Shown here piece after piece: positions 1 through 5,329 of a stretch of 8,855 nt of DNA (within the stretch, counting starts at the first letter, position 1; each line of letters begins with the position of its first letter). The notes under the pieces are model-generated. The model ran no database searches, was not told the origin of the DNA, and was given only the letters and a program-made list of their open reading frames with translations. Source of the DNA: an uncultured Eggerthella sp. (GTDB lineage: Bacteria > Actinomycetota > Coriobacteriia > Coriobacteriales > Eggerthellaceae); assembly GCA_900551155.1 (NCBI GenBank), contig URVA01000053.1:1-8855 (forward strand). Direction: 5' to 3'. Position numbers and translations under genes: made by a program.

Positions 1-53
1 CGGCAAACGAATATCCTGATGTAATACGCCAGTTGAAGGTAGGCTTAGGTTAA
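1..53 (+). CDS. 3' end of an unidentified upstream gene (partial)
   Basis: One plus-strand frame, with codons from base 3, is open from the window edge to a TAA at 51-53. It reads ANEYPDVIRQLKVGLG, which looks like an ordinary protein C-terminus. The other two plus frames stop early (by base 24). If real, it ends 26 bases before the ATG of the acetyltransferase on the same strand, which would put the two genes in one transcript. Sixteen residues are too few to assign a family, and a chance open frame this short cannot be excluded. Confidence 0.4.
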   Translation, partial: ANEYPDVIRQLKVGLG

Positions 54-58
54 ACGAA
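40..58 (+). promoter_or_regulatory. Weak DtxR/IdeR-box-like sequence before the acetyltransferase
   Basis: TAGGCTTAGGTTAAACGAA matches the DtxR/IdeR box TTAGGTTAGSCTAACCTAA at 13 of 19 positions by hand count. It shares the core TTARGYTAAACGAATT with bases 5111-5126. It overlaps the stop codon of the putative upstream gene, which lowers its credibility as an operator. Confidence 0.25.
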
Positions 59-68
59 TTGCTTAAGC

Positions 69-74
69 AGGAGG
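69..74 (+). promoter_or_regulatory. Ribosome binding site that sets the acetyltransferase start
   Basis: AGGAGG lies five bases before the ATG at 80. It falls inside the longer reading frame that could begin with TTG at 59, which has no such site before it. It therefore favours 80 as the true start. A second ATG at 75 is out of frame and too close to the site. Confidence 0.85.
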
Positions 75-79
75 ATGCA

Positions 80-547
80 ATGGACTACATTATTCGCGAA
101 GCTACAAGCGCCGATTGCCAGGCAGTTTATGATTTGGTTTGCGAAATGGAAGAAACAGAGCTTCCATTCAAAACTTTTCGTTGTATCTATTTTAAACAAG
201 TAACAAATCCTCGTTATGAATGCTTGGTGTATGAAGAATCAGGCAAAGTTTTAGGCATGATTAATATTCGCTATGAAAATCAGCTTCACCATGCAGCATG
301 TATAGCTGAAATTATGGAGTGTGCCGTGGATGCGTCGGTTCGCAGCAAGGGGATTGGCAAACTTTTACTAGGTGCAGCGTGCGATCACGCACGTAACTCG
401 GGCTGTATCCAAATTGAAGTTGCTTGTAATCAACTTCGCGAAAAGGCGCATCACTTTTACGAGCGAGAAGGCATGAATAACTTCCACTTCAAATTCTCTA
501 AGCAGCTAACGGGTAAAGTTGCTATGCAAAATGCGATTGGTCTTTAA
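80..547 (+). CDS. GNAT-family N-acetyltransferase, PhnO-like
   Basis: This predicted cytoplasmic enzyme of 155 residues would transfer an acetyl group from acetyl-CoA to an amine. The acetyl-CoA pyrophosphate loop of motif A is seen as RSKGIG (residues 88-93), followed by KLLLGAA. By recall the whole chain lines up with PhnO, the aminoalkylphosphonate N-acetyltransferase. Shared landmarks are an early YDLVCEMEE segment, FR near 33, GMI near 59, QLHH (68-71), EIME (77-80), an N-x-x-R-x-x-AH-x-FY-x-REG block (117-131) and a closing HFKFSK. The length matches PhnO (about 144 residues) with a short C-terminal extension. The start is set by AGGAGG at 69-74. No phosphonate genes are visible here, so the substrate could be another small amine. 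The gene may be cotranscribed with whatever ends at base 53. No clear terminator follows directly. Confidence 0.85.
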   Translation: MDYIIREATSADCQAVYDLVCEMEETELPFKTFRCIYFKQVTNPRYECLVYEESGKVLGMINIRYENQLHHAACIAEIMECAVDASVRSKGIGKLLLGAACDHARNSGCIQIEVACNQLREKAHHFYEREGMNNFHFKFSKQLTGKVAMQNAIGL

Positions 548-552
548 AAAAG

Positions 553-571
553 TTAAATTAAGCTAATTTAA
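553..571. promoter_or_regulatory. 19-bp dyad, candidate DtxR/IdeR-type metal-repressor operator
   Basis: TTAAATTAAGCTAATTTAA is a perfect 8-bp inverted repeat around AGC. It has the same length and symmetry as the DtxR/IdeR box TTAGGTTAGSCTAACCTAA and agrees at 14 of 19 positions. Four of the five differences are symmetric GG/CC to AA/TT changes. It lies 144 bases before the start of the small membrane protein that leads the P-type ATPase operon. It could also be an A/T hairpin at the end of the acetyltransferase transcript, but no T-tract follows, so an operator is more likely. Confidence 0.45.
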
Positions 572-633
572 TAGTTCCCCTTGTCTAACTTTTGCGGTAT
601 ACCTAAAAGAGTTAGCTCTGGTTAATTTATTGT

Positions 634-658
634 GGGCGCAGTTTTATGAACTGTGCCT
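634..658 (+). other. Hairpin in the region before the ATPase operon
   Basis: GGCGCAGTT (635-643) pairs with AACTGTGCC (649-657) across a five-base loop, with one G-U pair, and a further G-U pair can close it at 634/658. The following bases (TAATTGTTAT) are only moderately T-rich. It may be a weak terminator for the acetyltransferase transcript or a structured part of the 5' leader of the ATPase operon. The rest of 548-714 holds the 19-bp dyad, several TTAG/GTTA half-site-like words and an A-rich ribosome binding site. I could not find a convincing -35/-10 pair there. Confidence 0.4.
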
Positions 659-714
659 AATTGTTATGAGTTGATTAGGGCTGGTTAGGTATTCGCTTAG
701 TTAAAGGAGAAAAA

Positions 715-1158
715 ATGAATCCTGGATTTTTGGTCGGTGCTGGTTTTTTGCTTGGAAGTGTTGGACTTAAAGCTGCAACTAGCAAAAAAGCTAAAAAGAT
801 CTATGTAAAAGGCATCGTTCAGGGCATGCGTGCCAAAGAAGAAGTTGAAACTATGATCGATGAAGCTCGAGCTGAATTTGATGATCTTTTAGCTGAAGCT
901 GGATACGTAAAAGAATTTGAAGAAGGCGAAGAAGCTGTTTCGGCGGATGACGCTGAAGCTAATACTGCTGAAGATAATGATGCCGAAGAGGCAGAATCCT
1001 CCGCTCAATCAGAGAAAAAGACCAAAGCAAAGAAAACAGCCACAGATGATGCTGTTAAACAGGTTGCTAAAGCGGTAAGTGCTGCTGCTAAAACTGCCAC
1101 TGGCAAAGGTGCTGGTAAAGGTGGGCGTGGTCATGGGTATGGCCGTGCTGGAAAGTAG
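715..1158 (+). CDS. Small single-helix membrane protein partnering the P-type ATPase (DUF1490/DUF6110/PacL-like)
   Basis: This 147-residue protein has four visible parts. First is an N-terminal hydrophobic Gly-rich helix (about residues 3-21, with a G-x-G-x-x-x-G pattern) followed by a Lys cluster, which suggests one membrane span with the rest in the cytoplasm. Second is an amphipathic helix (about 33-62) with GMRAKEEVE and FDDLLAEAG. Third is a strongly acidic Glu/Asp/Ala stretch (about 66-100). Fourth is a Lys/Ala-rich, histone H1-like tail (about 101-130) ending in Gly, Arg and one His. The first two parts resemble mycobacterial DUF1490 (PacL) proteins, which sit next to CtpC-type metal ATPases and assist them as scaffolds or metal chaperones. 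That likeness is from memory. The start has AAAGGAG five bases upstream. The ATPase begins five bases after its stop, so the two are coupled. The PacL-type His/Asp C-terminal metal motif is not obvious here; the acidic stretch is the only candidate for loose metal binding. Confidence 0.65.
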   Translation: MNPGFLVGAGFLLGSVGLKAATSKKAKKIYVKGIVQGMRAKEEVETMIDEARAEFDDLLAEAGYVKEFEEGEEAVSADDAEANTAEDNDAEEAESSAQSEKKTKAKKTATDDAVKQVAKAVSAAAKTATGKGAGKGGRGHGYGRAGK

Positions 1159-1163
1159 GACCA

Positions 1164-3296
1164 GTGAAGTTTGAAATAGTGCATGAGGTGCCTGGTCGTC
1201 TCCGCGTTTCTTTCGGAGGGAAACTACCTGAATCTCATGCATGTGTATTAGAGGAACATTTCGCTTCTATGGCTGCGGTGTCCAAATGCGTAGCATATCC
1301 TAAGGCAGGTTCTTTAGCGATAACCTACATGTTATCTTCTGAAGAGACCTTTGAACAAAATCGTGAATTGATTCTTCGTGAATTAGAGGAACTTGATCTT
1401 GTTTGTGCTGTTAAAGAATCAAGCACTGCACCACAACAAGCCTTGGTTCGTGCACCACGATTTCGACATTTGTTTGCTCGCTTAGCCAATATGGCTGTTG
1501 CTCATTACGGGCGTCGCATGATGCTGCCTCTACCGCTTAGGTTTATATGGACAATCTGGCGTGCAGTTCCTTTTGTGCGAGATGCTTTGGCAAGTTTGAA
1601 AGATCGCCGACTTGATGTTCCAGTGTTGGATGCGGCAGCTATTCTTATGGGATTAGCGCAAGGAAAACCTTCATCATCGGGAAGTACCATGTTTTTACTT
1701 AATGTTGGTGAAGTTTTGGAGAACTATACGCAGCAAAGAGCCGAAAGTGGTCTTATTCGATCATTTTTAGCTTTACCTGAAACGGTTCGTGTTGTTCGCG
1801 ATGATATTGAATGCGAAGTTGAACTTTCTTCTTTGCAGGTTGGGGACCTCGTTGTTGTTCGCACAGGGCATCAAATTCCTGTTGACGGTACGGTTAGCTC
1901 AGGAGAGGCTGCGGTTAATCAGGCCTCACTAACGGGTGAATCGCTTCCTGTCGTGCGCAACCAAGGCGATACGGTGTATGCAGGTACCGTTGTTGAAGAA
2001 GGTGAGCTTTTTGTAGAGGTTTCAGGATCGCCAGAAGAAAGCAAGCTGCGTTCTATCGTAACCATGGTTGAGCAGTCTGAGCAGCTCAAATCAAGTGATC
2101 AACGTTATATTGAACGTATGGCAGATAAGCTGGTTCCATGGAATTTCTTGTTGGCAGTTCTTGTTGCAGTGACTACGCGCAATCTTCAGAAAACGTCAGC
2201 TGCATTAATGGTTGACTATTCTTGTGCGCTGCGTTTGTCGGGGTCTATTGCGGTTATGGCTGCTCAGCGTGAAGGCGCACAGGCGGGCTTTATGGTTAAG
2301 GGATCTAAATACTTCAATCATATGGCTCAGGCAGACACTATTGTATTCGACAAAACAGGTACTCTTACCCAGGCGGTTCCTTCGGTTCGAGACGTAGTTG
2401 CATATGACGGTTGGGATCGTGATGAGGTTCTTCGTTTGGCTGCGTGTTTGGAAGAACATTTTCCTCATCCTGTTGCACGAGCGGTTGTTAACAAAGCGCA
2501 GGAAGAAGGCTTAGAACATCGTGAACGTCATGCAGAAGTAGAATACGTGGTTGCTCATGGTATTGTTTCTGCTCTTGATGGAGCACGGGTCCTTATTGGG
2601 AGTGAACACTTCGTAATTGAGGACGAGCATATTCCTATTACTCATGAAGAGCTTGAAGAAATTCATAAGCACGCCGAAGGATCTTCACCATTGTTCCTTG
2701 CGGTTGATGGTGAGTTGAGGGGAGTAATCTATGTAGATGATCCTTTAAAAGATAACATCCATGAGGTGTTTGATCAGCTTCGTGAATTGGGCTTTAAACG
2801 CATTATTATGCTAACGGGCGATAATGAAAGAAGTGCGGCACGTATTGCTCGTATTGCAGGGGTCGATGAATATCAGGCGGAGTTATTGCCTGAAGATAAA
2901 TGTAGGATTATTGACGAACTTCAAGCTGTTGGTAATAAGGTAGTTATGGTGGGTGATGGAGTTAATGATTCACCTGCTTTGTCGCGTGCTTATGTTAGTG
3001 TTGCGATGGGTGCAGGGAGTGCTATTGCACGCGAAGCGGCAGATATCGCACTTATCACGGACGATTTGGCTTCATTGGTTGACTTACGTAGATTGAGTCT
3101 TGGTCTAGAAAAGCGAATGAAGAGGGGTTATTTCTTTACGGTGGCATTTAATTCGTTACTTCTTGCGTTAGGTATATCAGGTACGGTTACGCCGCAAACT
3201 TCTTCAGTACTGCATAACACGGCAACGGTTGGAATATCGGCGGTTAATGCGCGACGCTATTTACCTCAGGGAACAGACACTGCTGGGTCAAATTAA
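1164..3296 (+). CDS. CtpC-like heavy-metal P1B-type ATPase with a YSC transport motif
   Basis: This predicted membrane pump of 710 residues would couple ATP hydrolysis to metal export. Residues 1-85 form an HMA_2-like domain without the CxxC metal site. The weakly hydrophobic first membrane segments follow (about 100-190). The actuator domain carries TGES (257-260), the phosphorylated aspartate is D396 in DKTGTLT, the P1B-specific His-Pro is at 435-436, and GDGVND is at 597-602. The last membrane helices follow from about 652, with LHN at 683-685. In the transport helix, the CPC of metal ATPases is replaced by Tyr352-Ser353-Cys354 (DYSCAL). The surrounding sequence aligns without a gap to CtpC-type pumps, so this is a substitution and not a sequencing artefact. 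The substrate metal cannot be read from it; Mn, Zn or Fe are possible. Translation starts at GTG with a weak AGGA before it, five bases after the previous stop, suggesting translational coupling. The length is near normal for the family. Confidence 0.9.
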   Translation: MKFEIVHEVPGRLRVSFGGKLPESHACVLEEHFASMAAVSKCVAYPKAGSLAITYMLSSEETFEQNRELILRELEELDLVCAVKESSTAPQQALVRAPRFRHLFARLANMAVAHYGRRMMLPLPLRFIWTIWRAVPFVRDALASLKDRRLDVPVLDAAAILMGLAQGKPSSSGSTMFLLNVGEVLENYTQQRAESGLIRSFLALPETVRVVRDDIECEVELSSLQVGDLVVVRTGHQIPVDGTVSSGEAAVNQASLTGESLPVVRNQGDTVYAGTVVEEGELFVEVSGSPEESKLRSIVTMVEQSEQLKSSDQRYIERMADKLVPWNFLLAVLVAVTTRNLQKTSAALMVDYSCALRLSGSIAVMAAQREGAQAGFMVKGSKYFNHMAQADTIVFDKTGTLTQAVPSVRDVVAYDGWDRDEVLRLAACLEEHFPHPVARAVVNKAQEEGLEHRERHAEVEYVVAHGIVSALDGARVLIGSEHFVIEDEHIPITHEELEEIHKHAEGSSPLFLAVDGELRGVIYVDDPLKDNIHEVFDQLRELGFKRIIMLTGDNERSAARIARIAGVDEYQAELLPEDKCRIIDELQAVGNKVVMVGDGVNDSPALSRAYVSVAMGAGSAIAREAADIALITDDLASLVDLRRLSLGLEKRMKRGYFFTVAFNSLLLALGISGTVTPQTSSVLHNTATVGISAVNARRYLPQGTDTAGSN

Positions 3297-3371
3297 GTGG
3301 ACTAACTAACTCAGCTCGTCTTTCAATTTAAGCTACGTATAGCTCTTGAGGTTTCCTATTCCGAAAGTCAG

Positions 3372-3400
3372 AACAGGGAGGCAAAAGCCTCCCTGTTTTT
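3372..3400 (+). terminator. Intrinsic terminator of the ATPase operon
   Basis: A perfect 11-bp stem, AACAGGGAGGC with GCCTCCCTGTT, closes an AAAA loop. The last two stem T's run into three more, giving TTTTT. It lies 75 bases after the ATPase stop. On the minus strand the same hairpin follows the flavodoxin gene but lacks a T-tract, so it is best for plus-strand transcripts and may act on both. Confidence 0.93.
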
Positions 3401-3436
3401 GTGAGCAATGAGAAGTATGCGATAGGGTGCACCTGT

Positions 3437-3865
3437 TTATAAGCTTTGTGCAAGCTGCTCGCCTAGATGCAGACAGGCATCCGCCTCTTCATCTAAGGGA
3501 TAATCTTTTGCGATAGTTGTCGCAATAACATTAAGACCTGCTTCGTTGGCCCGTTCTTTCCAGTAGTCCATCCATTCGCCATTATTCCAATCGTAAGATC
3601 CAAATAACGCAATAGGTTTATTGCCGAGCAACGGTTCAACGTCATCGTACATTGGAAGAAATTCCATATCTTCTAATTCTTCATCTCCCATGGCAGGGCA
3701 GCCAAATGCTATAGCATCGTATGAATCTATCTGATTTGTTGAAAAGGCAGAGCATTGGATAATCTCTGCAGTTGCGCCTGTTGATTCGACACCTTCTGCT
3801 ATTAATTCTGCCATTGCTTCAGTGTTTCCAGTTCCGCTCCAATATACAATTGCTACTGAATTCAT
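3437..3865 (-). CDS. Short-chain flavodoxin
   Basis: This small cytoplasmic FMN-binding electron carrier of 142 residues typically stands in for ferredoxin when iron is scarce. The FMN phosphate loop is SGTGNT (residues 10-15). The second flavin loop region carries FGCPAMGDEELE, and the third contains GSYDWNNGEWMDYW; both are typical of clostridial flavodoxins. The high content of acidic residues and the length also fit. AAGGAG lies six bases before the ATG. The gene follows the AraC regulator on the same strand but has its own promoter in the 98-base gap. A DtxR-box-like sequence lies over the start of its transcript, consistent with iron control, though this is inferred. Confidence 0.93.
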   Translation of the reverse strand: MNSVAIVYWSGTGNTEAMAELIAEGVESTGATAEIIQCSAFSTNQIDSYDAIAFGCPAMGDEELEDMEFLPMYDDVEPLLGNKPIALFGSYDWNNGEWMDYWKERANEAGLNVIATTIAKDYPLDEEADACLHLGEQLAQSL

Positions 3866-3894
3866 GTGCTTCTCCTTAAGAAATCGTAAATATG

Positions 3895-3913
3895 TTTACC
3901 AAGGCTAACTTAT
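3895..3913 (-). promoter_or_regulatory. DtxR/IdeR-box-like sequence over the flavodoxin promoter
   Basis: Read on the minus strand this is ATAAGTTAGCCTTGGTAAA, which matches the DtxR/IdeR box at 12 of 19 positions. Eight consecutive matches occur in the centre (GTTAGCCT). It overlaps the -10 element and the expected transcription start, where a bound repressor would block the polymerase. One half is well conserved and the other poorly. Confidence 0.35.
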
Positions 3914-3936
3914 AAGAGACAAATATCCTCAGTCAA
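3909..3936 (-). promoter_or_regulatory. Promoter of the flavodoxin gene
   Basis: On the minus strand, TTGACT (3931-3936) and TATAAG (3909-3914) are separated by 16 bases. Both hexamers are close to the sigma-70/SigA consensus. Transcription would start near 3900, giving a leader of about 35-40 bases before the flavodoxin ATG, with AAGGAG in place. Confidence 0.7.
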
Positions 3937-3963
3937 GAGTTTCTTGCTGAACGAGCTAAATGT

Positions 3964-5040
3964 TTAAGTGTTTAGCCTTTTATGAGTAGCTCGATATTCG
4001 CGGGGAGTATAGCCTGTTGCTCGGAGAAATGTTTCAGTAAAGCTCGAAGCACGTGAATAACCTACGAGCTGTCCAATATCGGATATATTAAGATTTGTGT
4101 GTATAAGTAAATCACAGGCTTGGGCAACTCTTTCTTCGCGTAAATACATTCCAAGGCTTGTGCCTGTTTCTTCTTGGAAAAGGGAGCATAGTTTTGATCT
4201 GCTTACATACAGATGTTTTGCCAAACTATCTAAGGTAATATGACGAGATAGATTGTTGGCAATGTAGGTTTTTGCTTCTTTTACAATTGCGCGATGTTCA
4301 GCAGGATATTGGGCTTTCAATGTTATTCGTGCTTTTATTGAATCTGCAATATCTTTCTCACTAATGTCGTAAGGCTTTCTTGATTGCGCTATCTTTTCTA
4401 GTTGGTTGGATGATTCAAGCTGAGAAATCTTTGGCATTAAAAGACTCAGTGCTTCAAGAACTTTTGCCCGAAAATAGAGTTCTGCACCAGGCTGAAGTGC
4501 TTGTTGGGGGTTAAAAACGCGTAGTAAGGAACGCAAACTATCAGGTAAAAGCTCTGGGGGAAGGCTGTCCATTCCTTCTTCTATATGTTCGAAGGTATGG
4601 GGGTATTGTGCTTTTAATTTACGAAAAAACTGAGGCGTATAACTTATGCTTACCGAATCGTAGGGAACGTTTGCTTTTAGCAAACAGGATATGTCTCCAC
4701 CATTAGACGAAAACGTGCAGAGGTTTTCATATTTTTGAGGATGATTAACTTTAAGTAGCTCTTCGGATGATTCGATGGTTGCTTCAGAGGATGAAGCAAT
4801 ACAGCAATATTTATCTGGGTGTTCATCAAGTATTGTAGGTTCGCGAAGAACAAGATGATGGTAAGCGATAAGACAATCTCCTCCTAGAGAAGCCGCCCAT
4901 AAAAAACCAGAGGCGATGTCATTATCAAGAGAACCATATACCCCACAGCGAATTGGCTTCATGTCGATGTGCAGCTGTTCAATTTGCGGCTCAATAAAAG
5001 TAAGTAGGGGAGCTGCTATATGTTTTGATAAGACACTCAT
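3964..5040 (-). CDS. AraC-family transcriptional regulator
   Basis: This predicted DNA-binding activator of 358 residues has an AraC-type double helix-turn-helix domain at residues 246-352. The first helix-turn-helix is ITLDSLAKHLYVSRSKLCSLF (about 268-288), and the second covers NISDIGQLVGYSRASSFTETF with the family-typical GYTPREYR after it. The N-terminal 230 residues are a ligand-sensing region I cannot assign firmly; the overall plan recalls the PchR/YbtA siderophore-responsive regulators. It is divergent from the ABC pair, which is its likely target, and upstream of the flavodoxin. The ATG at 5040 is the first possible start after an in-frame stop, but no good ribosome binding site precedes it. 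Translation may therefore be weak. The next Met is residue 27 and also lacks a site. Confidence 0.88.
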   Translation of the reverse strand: MSVLSKHIAAPLLTFIEPQIEQLHIDMKPIRCGVYGSLDNDIASGFLWAASLGGDCLIAYHHLVLREPTILDEHPDKYCCIASSSEATIESSEELLKVNHPQKYENLCTFSSNGGDISCLLKANVPYDSVSISYTPQFFRKLKAQYPHTFEHIEEGMDSLPPELLPDSLRSLLRVFNPQQALQPGAELYFRAKVLEALSLLMPKISQLESSNQLEKIAQSRKPYDISEKDIADSIKARITLKAQYPAEHRAIVKEAKTYIANNLSRHITLDSLAKHLYVSRSKLCSLFQEETGTSLGMYLREERVAQACDLLIHTNLNISDIGQLVGYSRASSFTETFLRATGYTPREYRATHKRLNT

Positions 5041-5084
5041 AAGCTGTTGTTTCTGATTGCTGTTTCTACTAGTCCTGATCCGTT

Positions 5085-5096
5085 TAAGCTAGCTTA
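5085..5096. promoter_or_regulatory. 12-bp palindrome upstream of the AraC gene
   Basis: TAAGCTAGCTTA is a perfect palindrome 45 bases upstream of the regulator ATG. It sits inside a 19-base stretch (5079-5097) that agrees with the DtxR/IdeR box at 12 positions. It could serve as an operator for a metal repressor or for autoregulation. Confidence 0.35.
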
Positions 5097-5105
5097 GGTA
5101 TCTGT

Positions 5106-5124
5106 GGCAGTTAAGCTAAACGAA
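5106..5124. promoter_or_regulatory. Second DtxR-box-like sequence upstream of the AraC gene
   Basis: GGCAGTTAAGCTAAACGAA matches the DtxR/IdeR box at 12 of 19 positions. Its core TTAAGCTAA is identical to the centre of the 19-bp dyad before the ATPase operon, and TTARGYTAAACGAATT is shared with bases 45-60. Confidence 0.3.
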
Positions 5125-5170
5125 TTTCTTTTTTGTATTGGATAACTTTCGAAAACGTCCATGTTTATTA

Positions 5171-5283
5171 ATCAAGAGACTGTCTTCGTTAATTTGCATG
5201 GTAAGTTAACCAATTCTAACAATCAAGCTTCAATTGAGGGAATTCATTCAAGGTGATTCGATCAGGTGAATCCCATCAAGAGA
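5171..5283 (+). repeat. Three spaced ATCAAG words, possible AraC half-sites
   Basis: ATCAAG occurs at 5171-5176, 5222-5227 and 5275-5280. The first and third extend to an identical ATCAAGAGA. Their spacings of 51 and 53 bases are near five helical turns, which would place them on the same DNA face. They flank the weak ABC promoter candidate. AraC-type activators often bind repeated direct half-sites, but these words are short and could be chance. Confidence 0.3.
5194..5222 (+). promoter_or_regulatory. Weak promoter candidate for the ABC operon with a DtxR-box-like spacer
   Basis: TTGCAT (5194-5199) and TAACAA (5217-5222) are separated by exactly 17 bases, but each hexamer agrees with consensus at only about three positions. 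That is expected of an activator-dependent promoter. Bases 5201-5219 (GTAAGTTAACCAATTCTAA) match the DtxR/IdeR box at 13 of 19 positions and fill the spacer, so a bound metal repressor would shut the promoter. Confidence 0.35.
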
Positions 5284-5329
5284 AGCCGAAGGTGCTTACG
5301 TGTATAAAACAAAGGAGGTGGTCTAAGAA

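Larger units (their letters stand above)
5041..5329. promoter_or_regulatory. Divergent control region between the AraC regulator and the ABC pair
   Basis: This 289-base A/T-rich gap has no gene that I can see. It holds a 12-bp palindrome at 5085-5096 (TAAGCTAGCTTA) and two DtxR-box-like sequences near the regulator (5079-5097 and 5106-5124, each 12 of 19). It also holds three ATCAAG words, a weak plus-strand promoter candidate and a short inverted repeat (GATTC at 5254-5258 with GAATC). The architecture fits a regulator and its target sharing one control region. No convincing minus-strand promoter for the regulator was found. Confidence 0.6.

Noticed and set aside
59..79. TTG at 59 as the start of the acetyltransferase
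   Set aside because: It places the AGGAGG ribosome binding site inside the gene; ATG at 80 has that site at the right distance and gives a PhnO-like N-terminus.
548..714. Metal-sensing riboswitch (yybP-ykoY or NiCo type) in the leader of the ATPase operon
   Set aside because: There is one hairpin, but I cannot find the conserved motifs of either class.
715..1158. Histone H1-like nucleoid protein
   Set aside because: The Lys/Ala tail resembles H1, but the N-terminal membrane helix and tight linkage to the ATPase argue for a membrane partner.
1009..1242. Minus-strand open frame overlapping the small membrane protein and the ATPase start
   Set aside because: It is antisense to two well-supported genes, with no ribosome binding site or recognisable domain.
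2200..2240. Loss of CPC through a frameshift or sequencing error
   Set aside because: The frame continues without a shift through DKTGTLT and GDGVND, and the residues around YSC align with the family, so it is a true substitution.
2205..2468. Minus-strand open frame inside the ATPase gene
   Set aside because: It lies opposite the transport helix and phosphorylation site of a well-supported protein; its product is basic and unlike any family I know.
3331..3344. Inverted repeat AGCTA/TAGCT after the ATPase
   Set aside because: Five base pairs with a four-base loop and no T-tract; the strong terminator at 3372-3400 explains the region.
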